Positions 60,047 through 64,000 of a stretch of DNA of 64,000 bases are shown one piece after another. Positions within the stretch are counted from its first letter, which is position 1, and each line of letters opens with the position of its first letter. The notes under the pieces are model-generated. The model did not search any database and had not been told where the DNA came from. It saw only the letters and a list, made by a program, of their open reading frames with translations. The DNA is from Nocardioides daphniae. Its GTDB lineage: Bacteria > Actinomycetota > Actinomycetes > Propionibacteriales > Nocardioidaceae. The position numbers and the translations under genes are program-made. The DNA lies in assembly GCF_004777465.1 (NCBI RefSeq), contig NZ_CP038462.1, positions 2,852,001 through 2,916,000 on the forward strand. The letters run 5' to 3'.

Positions 60047-60570
60047 CGAGGTCGACCGCGCCCCCGCGTGCTGGACGCCAACGTCCGCGGCGTCTTCCAC
60101 GGCACCCGTACGGCAGTGCTCACCATGCTGGAGCAGGGAAGCGGCCACGTCGTCGACGTCTGGGGCAAGGGCGCCAAGAAGCCGGTGCCGTTCCAGAACG
60201 CGTACGCCTCCTCGAAGGCGTGGAACCGCAGCTTCACCCGCACCGTCCGCACCGAGCTGAAGGGCACGGGCGTACGCGTGCACGGCTACGACCCGGCCTG
60301 GTGAAGACCGAGATGCTCGGCCGGGTGACCGTCTCCCCGGGCATGGAGAAGCGGGTGCGAGCCCTGCCCCACGTCGTGGGGCTGTGGGGCCAGACGCCGG
60401 AGCGGGCGGCGACGCCGGTGCTGCGGCTGCTCGTGGACGACCGCACCGACCACGACGACCTCACCGGCCGCACCGTCGTCGGCCGCGGCCTGCGATCGGT
60501 GCTGCGGGGCAACCTGCGTGCGTCCCGGCGGATGGACATGCAGGTCCGTACGCTCGACCCGCGCGACTGA
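60047..60570 (+). pseudogene. Short-chain dehydrogenase remnant, N-terminus missing
   Basis: Only the C-terminal two thirds of an SDR remain: VLDANVRGVFHGT (start of the fourth strand region), a catalytic YASSK in NAYASSKAWNRSFTRTV, GTGVRVHGYDPAWV and KTEM (cofactor-side PG/T segment), and a C-terminal tail to 60570. The NAD-binding TGxxxGxG part (about 90 residues) is absent; the sequence immediately upstream is the META gene. A further frame break lies near 60300. A deletion that joined the META gene to an old SDR gene is the simplest explanation. Confidence 0.7.
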
Positions 60571-60576
60571 CACGGC

Positions 60577-61072
60577 TCACAGCCAGGCGTCGACCGCAGC
60601 TGCTGCAGCGGCACCGAACGCGACGATCCGCGCCTCGGTGACCTCCGACGGGGTGTCGCGCAGCGTCTGGACCGCGATCCGGGCGGCGTCGTCCAGCGGC
60701 CAGCCGTAGACCCCGGCGCTGACCAGCGGGAAGGCGACAGTGCGCGCCCCGAGCTCGTCGGCCACCTCCAGGCAGCGGCGGTAGCAGGAGGCCAGCAGGT
60801 CGGGGTCGGTCTGGCCGGCCCGTCGGTCCGGGCCGACGCGTGTGGATCACCCAGCGGGCCGGCATCGCGCCGGCCGTGGTCCAGCCGGCGTCGCCGGTGG
60901 CCAGGCCGTCGGGGAAGCGGCGTACGCAGTCGGCCAGTATCTCCGGCCCGCCTGCGGCGTGGATGGCTCCGTCGACCCCGCCACCGCCGCGCATGCGGGA
61001 GTTGGCGGCGTTGACCACCGCGTCCACCTCCTGGGTGGTGATGTCTCCGCGGACCAGCGTCACCTCGGTCAT
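60577..61072 (-). CDS. Macrodomain protein (ADP-ribose-binding/O-acetyl-ADP-ribose deacetylase-like), one frame break
   Basis: This is a compact macrodomain, 165 residues when reconstructed. The ADP-ribose pocket is clear: RGDITTQEVDAVVNAANSRMRGGGGVDGAIHAAGG (about 8-42, landmark stretch), then VIHT, and after a break near 60835, ARTVAFPLVSAGVYGWPLDDAA. Related enzymes remove ADP-ribose from proteins or deacetylate O-acetyl-ADP-ribose. Its ATG lies 4 bp after the stop of the NERD-helicase gene, so the two form an operon. Confidence 0.82.
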
Positions 61073-61076
61073 GGGT

Positions 61077-62729
61077 CTACCCCACCACACCCAAGCGTCT
61101 GGCGACCTCAGGCCCGCCCATCGCCTCGACCGCGCCCGGAGACCCGACGACCACGAGGACATCGGTGGCGCGTGACATGCCGACGTACAGCCGCTCGCGG
61201 CCGCGGTCGTGGGTGCCGGACTCATTGACGCAGAGCACCACCGCGCGCCGTTCGAGCCCCTTGCAGCCCAGGACGTGGCCGTAGAAGACGTCGTCGTCCC
61301 ACCATGTTTTCCAGTAGCCGACCTGACCGTGGAAGTCGGCGCGTTCGACCTGGACGGGATGGCGCTTGCCGGTCGTCACCAGCGCGACATGGCCCGGCTC
61401 CCAGCCGGCGTCGATCAGGGCGTCGACCTCATCGTCGGCGACGCCGATGGCGTCGTCGGGGTCGCAGGCGACGAACCGGACGGTGGGACCCTCGCCGCCG
61501 CGGGAGTACATCCGGCTGGGCGCGAGCGGACCGAAGGTCTCGTGGATCTGCTTGGTGTTGCGCAGGTTGTGGTCCAGCACCAACGGGACGAGCTGGACGG
61601 GTGGACGCCCGAAGCGGCCGAAGATCCGCTGGTTCTCGTCGGAGAAGACGTAGACCCCGCCGTTCTCCTCGTCCCGCAGCGACCCGAGGACCGAGGCCCA
61701 CCAGGAGTCCGCGAAGTCCTGGGCCTCGTCGACGACCACGGCGTCGTACCTCTTGCTGGACGGTTGCTCGGCGGCCAGGTCAGCCATCAGCGCTGGCAGG
61801 GTCTCCTCCCAGAAGGCACTGTCGGTGCGGTCGCCCTCGGGCGCGCCCCACTGCTGCCCGAACTCGTGGAACGTGCCCACGAAGGCTGGCCGGTGGCGCC
61901 GGTCCCACGTGGCGATCGTGCTCTTGAGGTGCTCGGCCAGACCGATGGAGTAGCAGATCAGCGCCACGCGTTGGGGGCGGCGCTCGTGCAGGCCGCGCGT
62001 GAGCTCCCTCGCCTGCTGGAGCGCCAGCACCGTCTTGCCGCTCCCTGCGCCCCCACGCACCTCCACCCGATTGAGCAGCCGGGTGACCGAGAGGATGCTG
62101 GCCTGCTCCACGGTGAGCCGGTCGACGGCCGCGGCCCGTTCGTCGGACCAGTCGGCCATCGCGGGCACCGTCACCGGCCCGGTGTTGATGTCGGCCAGCG
62201 CCTCCACGTCGTCATGGTCGGGCGCTCGCTGGCCGTGCTGCTGCAGGCTGATCGTGCGCCGCAGCCGGTCGACCAGGGTCGACTGGTCATCCTTGTCGTG
62301 GAGCGCCCACCGCGGCAGGTCAGGCAGCTGGAAGTCGGGCCCGAAGCGGGTGAAAGGCGTGATGACGCCGTGGGCCCACGCGACCGGTCCCCGAGACCCC
62401 CAAAGCGGGTGGGCCTCGGCGAACCGCTTGAGGACGTACTTGGCGCGACGTGCCTGAGCGACCGGGTCGACGGGGCGTTGATCGCCCTGGTGCTCCAACC
62501 ACCAGCCCTCGTGGTCGTGGCGGATCCCGGCGCCCTTGACCTCCAGCACCAGGATCCCATGACCGGGCATGGCGACGACCAGGTCAGCCTCACGGTCACC
62601 CTCGTCGTCGGTGATCCACACGTTCGCCATCAGCACGTCGTCGTCACCGAGGTGGTCGCGCAGCCGCTCCCAGACCTCCTGCTCCGACGCGGTCGCGAAG
62701 TGTGGCTCTTCCGGCACCAGCCTGACCAT
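61077..62729 (-). CDS. NERD-domain SF1 (UvrD/DUF2075-like) helicase
   Basis: This 550-residue nuclease-helicase fusion has an N-terminal NERD domain (about 5-130) with the PD-(D/E)xK-like core READLVVAMPGHGILVLEVKG, where Asp, Glu and Lys could bind metal. The SF1 motor follows: Walker A GGAGSGKT (about 230), DEAQD motif II (VVVDEAQDF, about 325), VFSDENQRIFG (motif III), HNLRNTKQI (motif IV) and YVGMSRATDVLVVV (motif VI). ATG 62727-62729 follows AAGGGGG. Fusions of this kind are found in phage-defence loci (for example Nhi) and repair. The macrodomain gene follows 4 bp later. Confidence 0.85.
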   Translation of the reverse strand: MVRLVPEEPHFATASEQEVWERLRDHLGDDDVLMANVWITDDEGDREADLVVAMPGHGILVLEVKGAGIRHDHEGWWLEHQGDQRPVDPVAQARRAKYVLKRFAEAHPLWGSRGPVAWAHGVITPFTRFGPDFQLPDLPRWALHDKDDQSTLVDRLRRTISLQQHGQRAPDHDDVEALADINTGPVTVPAMADWSDERAAAVDRLTVEQASILSVTRLLNRVEVRGGAGSGKTVLALQQARELTRGLHERRPQRVALICYSIGLAEHLKSTIATWDRRHRPAFVGTFHEFGQQWGAPEGDRTDSAFWEETLPALMADLAAEQPSSKRYDAVVVDEAQDFADSWWASVLGSLRDEENGGVYVFSDENQRIFGRFGRPPVQLVPLVLDHNLRNTKQIHETFGPLAPSRMYSRGGEGPTVRFVACDPDDAIGVADDEVDALIDAGWEPGHVALVTTGKRHPVQVERADFHGQVGYWKTWWDDDVFYGHVLGCKGLERRAVVLCVNESGTHDRGRERLYVGMSRATDVLVVVGSPGAVEAMGGPEVARRLGVVG

Positions 62730-62807
62730 CGGTCCCCCTTCATCTCGTCGTACGAGGGACATGCTGCCGGTCGACGCCGACAGTTCTCCGGCGGTTCAGA
62801 GAAGTGG

Positions 62808-63971
62808 TCACATCGCGCGCGCCAACGACCGTCGCAACGACCACGCTCCCAGCACCAGCAGCACGACCGCCATCACCAGCAGCACGCCGAGCGGCGGAGC
62901 GATGTCGACCAGCCCTCCACCACGCCGGGTGATGTCGGCGAGCGCCTCGTAGCCCCACGAGTGCGGGACGAACCACGCCACCTTGCGCATGGTGTCGGGC
63001 ATCAGCTCGAGGGGGAACATCGAGCCGCCGAGCGCCGCGAGCACCAGGCCACTGCCGACGGCGATGCCGGTCGCCGGGCCCTCGTTGTTGAGCAACGTCC
63101 CGATGAGCGTGGCAGCGCCCGCGGCGACGAGCGCGAAGACCGCCAGCACGAGCAGGGCGAGCGCGAGGTTGCCCCAGTCGACGCCGAAGAAGAGCGTCGA
63201 CGCCGCCATGATGTAGGCGCCCTGGAAGAAGCCGAGCACCCACCGTCCGAGCGTGCTGCCCACGATGAGCTGGGCCGACGAGATGGGGGTCGACATCATC
63301 CGGCGGACCACGCCGAGCCGCCGCGCCTGGATCATGGTGCTGGCGCCGTTGAGCGTGGTCAGGAAGACGAAGAGCAGCAGCTGGCCCGAGGCCCCGAAGT
63401 CGAACTGGCCCATCCCGTCGAACTCCTGGCTGAAGTCGTCGGCGTAGCTCACCTTGACGGTCGGCGGGATGATCTGGGTGCGCGCCGCGGCGAGAGCCTG
63501 TGCGGCCTCGTCCTCAGCGACTCCGCGCTCGACCAGGGCGGCCTGCTGGCTCCGTTCGACGCCGAGGCCTGCGACCGCGGCCCGCAGCTCCTGCTCGACG
63601 ACCTGGGCGGCGGCGGCAGAGCTGCGTACGACCTCGATGCGGACCGGCTCCCCCGCCGCGTCGGCGCTGGCCGCGGCGTCGTCGATGCGGACCGCGACGT
63701 CGACGCGGCCGCGGGCCAGCTTCTCGAGGGCGTCGTCCCAGGTGGGCGAGGAGACCACGACCTCGCGCTCCTCGAGCCGTTCGACGATGCGCTCCTGCAG
63801 CGGCTGGCCCGAACCGACGACGGCAGCACGACCGGCGTTGGCGTCGTCACCGAACTGGAGGCCGATCATCGCGACCAGGAGCAGCGGGAAGATGAAGACG
63901 AAGAAGATGTTCGAGCGGTCCCGCAGGAAGCGCGTCAGCTCCAGCCACGCGATGCTCGCCGCCGACCTCAT
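62808..63971 (-). CDS. ABC-2-type transporter permease
   Basis: This 387-residue exporter permease has a first helix at about 20-40 (NIFFVFIFPLLLVAMIGL), a long extracytoplasmic helical domain (about 45-190) and five C-terminal helices beginning FGASGQLLLFVFLTTLNG and including MFPLELMPDTMRKVAWFVPHSW, the ABC-2 signature region. It resembles YhgE/NodJ-type drug or lipid exporters. The ATG overlaps the stop of the upstream gene (ATGA), so a partner subunit is encoded beyond the right edge. Confidence 0.88.
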   Translation of the reverse strand: MRSAASIAWLELTRFLRDRSNIFFVFIFPLLLVAMIGLQFGDDANAGRAAVVGSGQPLQERIVERLEEREVVVSSPTWDDALEKLARGRVDVAVRIDDAAASADAAGEPVRIEVVRSSAAAAQVVEQELRAAVAGLGVERSQQAALVERGVAEDEAAQALAAARTQIIPPTVKVSYADDFSQEFDGMGQFDFGASGQLLLFVFLTTLNGASTMIQARRLGVVRRMMSTPISSAQLIVGSTLGRWVLGFFQGAYIMAASTLFFGVDWGNLALALLVLAVFALVAAGAATLIGTLLNNEGPATGIAVGSGLVLAALGGSMFPLELMPDTMRKVAWFVPHSWGYEALADITRRGGGLVDIAPPLGVLLVMAVVLLVLGAWSLRRSLARAM

Positions 63972-64000
63972 GACAGCGCCCCTCGGTCGGGCACCAGCCG
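63968..64000 (-). CDS. C-terminal end of an upstream gene, probably an ABC exporter subunit
   Basis: The last ten codons (ending RLVPDRGALS) of a gene that runs off the right edge, with TGA at 63968-63970 overlapping the permease ATG. The overlap suggests the partner ATPase or second permease; the sequence itself is too short to identify. Confidence 0.4.
   Translation of the reverse strand, partial: RLVPDRGALS

Overview
The window is about 70% GC and densely coded on both strands, with mostly ATG/GTG starts and a set of families (bacterial XPB helicase, DUF3027, DUF2530, DUF3263, DUF4032, GDYXXLXY and META-domain proteins, narK1/narK2, CIRCE and TCGAAC-type SOS boxes) that point to an actinobacterium. 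The gene mix and neighbourhoods look most like Nocardioides or another member of the Nocardioidaceae. The genus is an inference; the high-GC actinobacterial character is seen directly. It is an ordinary chromosomal segment: no prophage, integrase, transposase, rRNA or CRISPR array was seen, and there is one tRNA gene.

Layout. 0-5 kb: the 5' end of ilvA, then the str operon rpsL-rpsG-fusA-tuf (minus strand) closed by a strong terminator. 5-10 kb: a MarR-MFS pair, an adenine/guanine-type NCS2 permease, DUF2530, DUF3027 and a cold-shock protein. 10-12.5 kb: a phosphopeptide-signalling cluster with a PP2C phosphatase, an FHA protein and an RDD-FHA membrane protein. 12.5-17 kb: a helicase-associated/WYL-like protein beside an XPB helicase, then a GntR regulator. 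17-22.6 kb: an FtsX-type ABC exporter, an AlkB-like dioxygenase under a perfect SOS box, and a DUF2207 membrane protein. 22.6-32.3 kb: a complete nitrate respiration locus, narGHJI divergent from narK1-narK2. 32.3-38 kb: a DadA-like oxidoreductase, groEL under two tandem CIRCE operators, and a TadE/vWA-TadG pair. 38-44.6 kb: an ATP-grasp protein, DUF2157-GDYXXLXY, OsmC, otsB, LytR_C, DUF3263 and otsA. 44.6-52.6 kb: an FMN-type glutamate synthase-like enzyme, a GPH-type transporter coupled to a sphingosine-phosphate-lyase-like PLP enzyme, a nuclease-like gene bracketed by two copies of a palindromic repeat, ung, a LigB-type dioxygenase and a broken pdxY. 52.6-64 kb: a divergent GH6-like secreted protein, tRNA-Thr, DUF4032, gntK-gntP, an MMPL transporter, a META lipoprotein, an SDR remnant, a macrodomain/NERD-helicase operon and an ABC-2 exporter.

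Two features run through the window. First, about twenty genes that are otherwise normal carry single- or double-base indels, most best explained by missing bases. Catalytic motifs survive in the next frame, so consensus errors are more likely than mass gene decay; these genes are annotated here as one interrupted gene each. Second, at least twelve genes have a TAnnnT -10 hexamer exactly 6-7 nt before the start codon and no Shine-Dalgarno, which implies leaderless transcripts and helps choose starts.

The best candidates for something new are the NERD-SF1 helicase + macrodomain operon (60.6-62.7 kb) and the nuclease-like gene between inverted copies of a 54-bp palindromic element (49.06-50.18 kb). 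No gap longer than about 260 bp lacks a gene.
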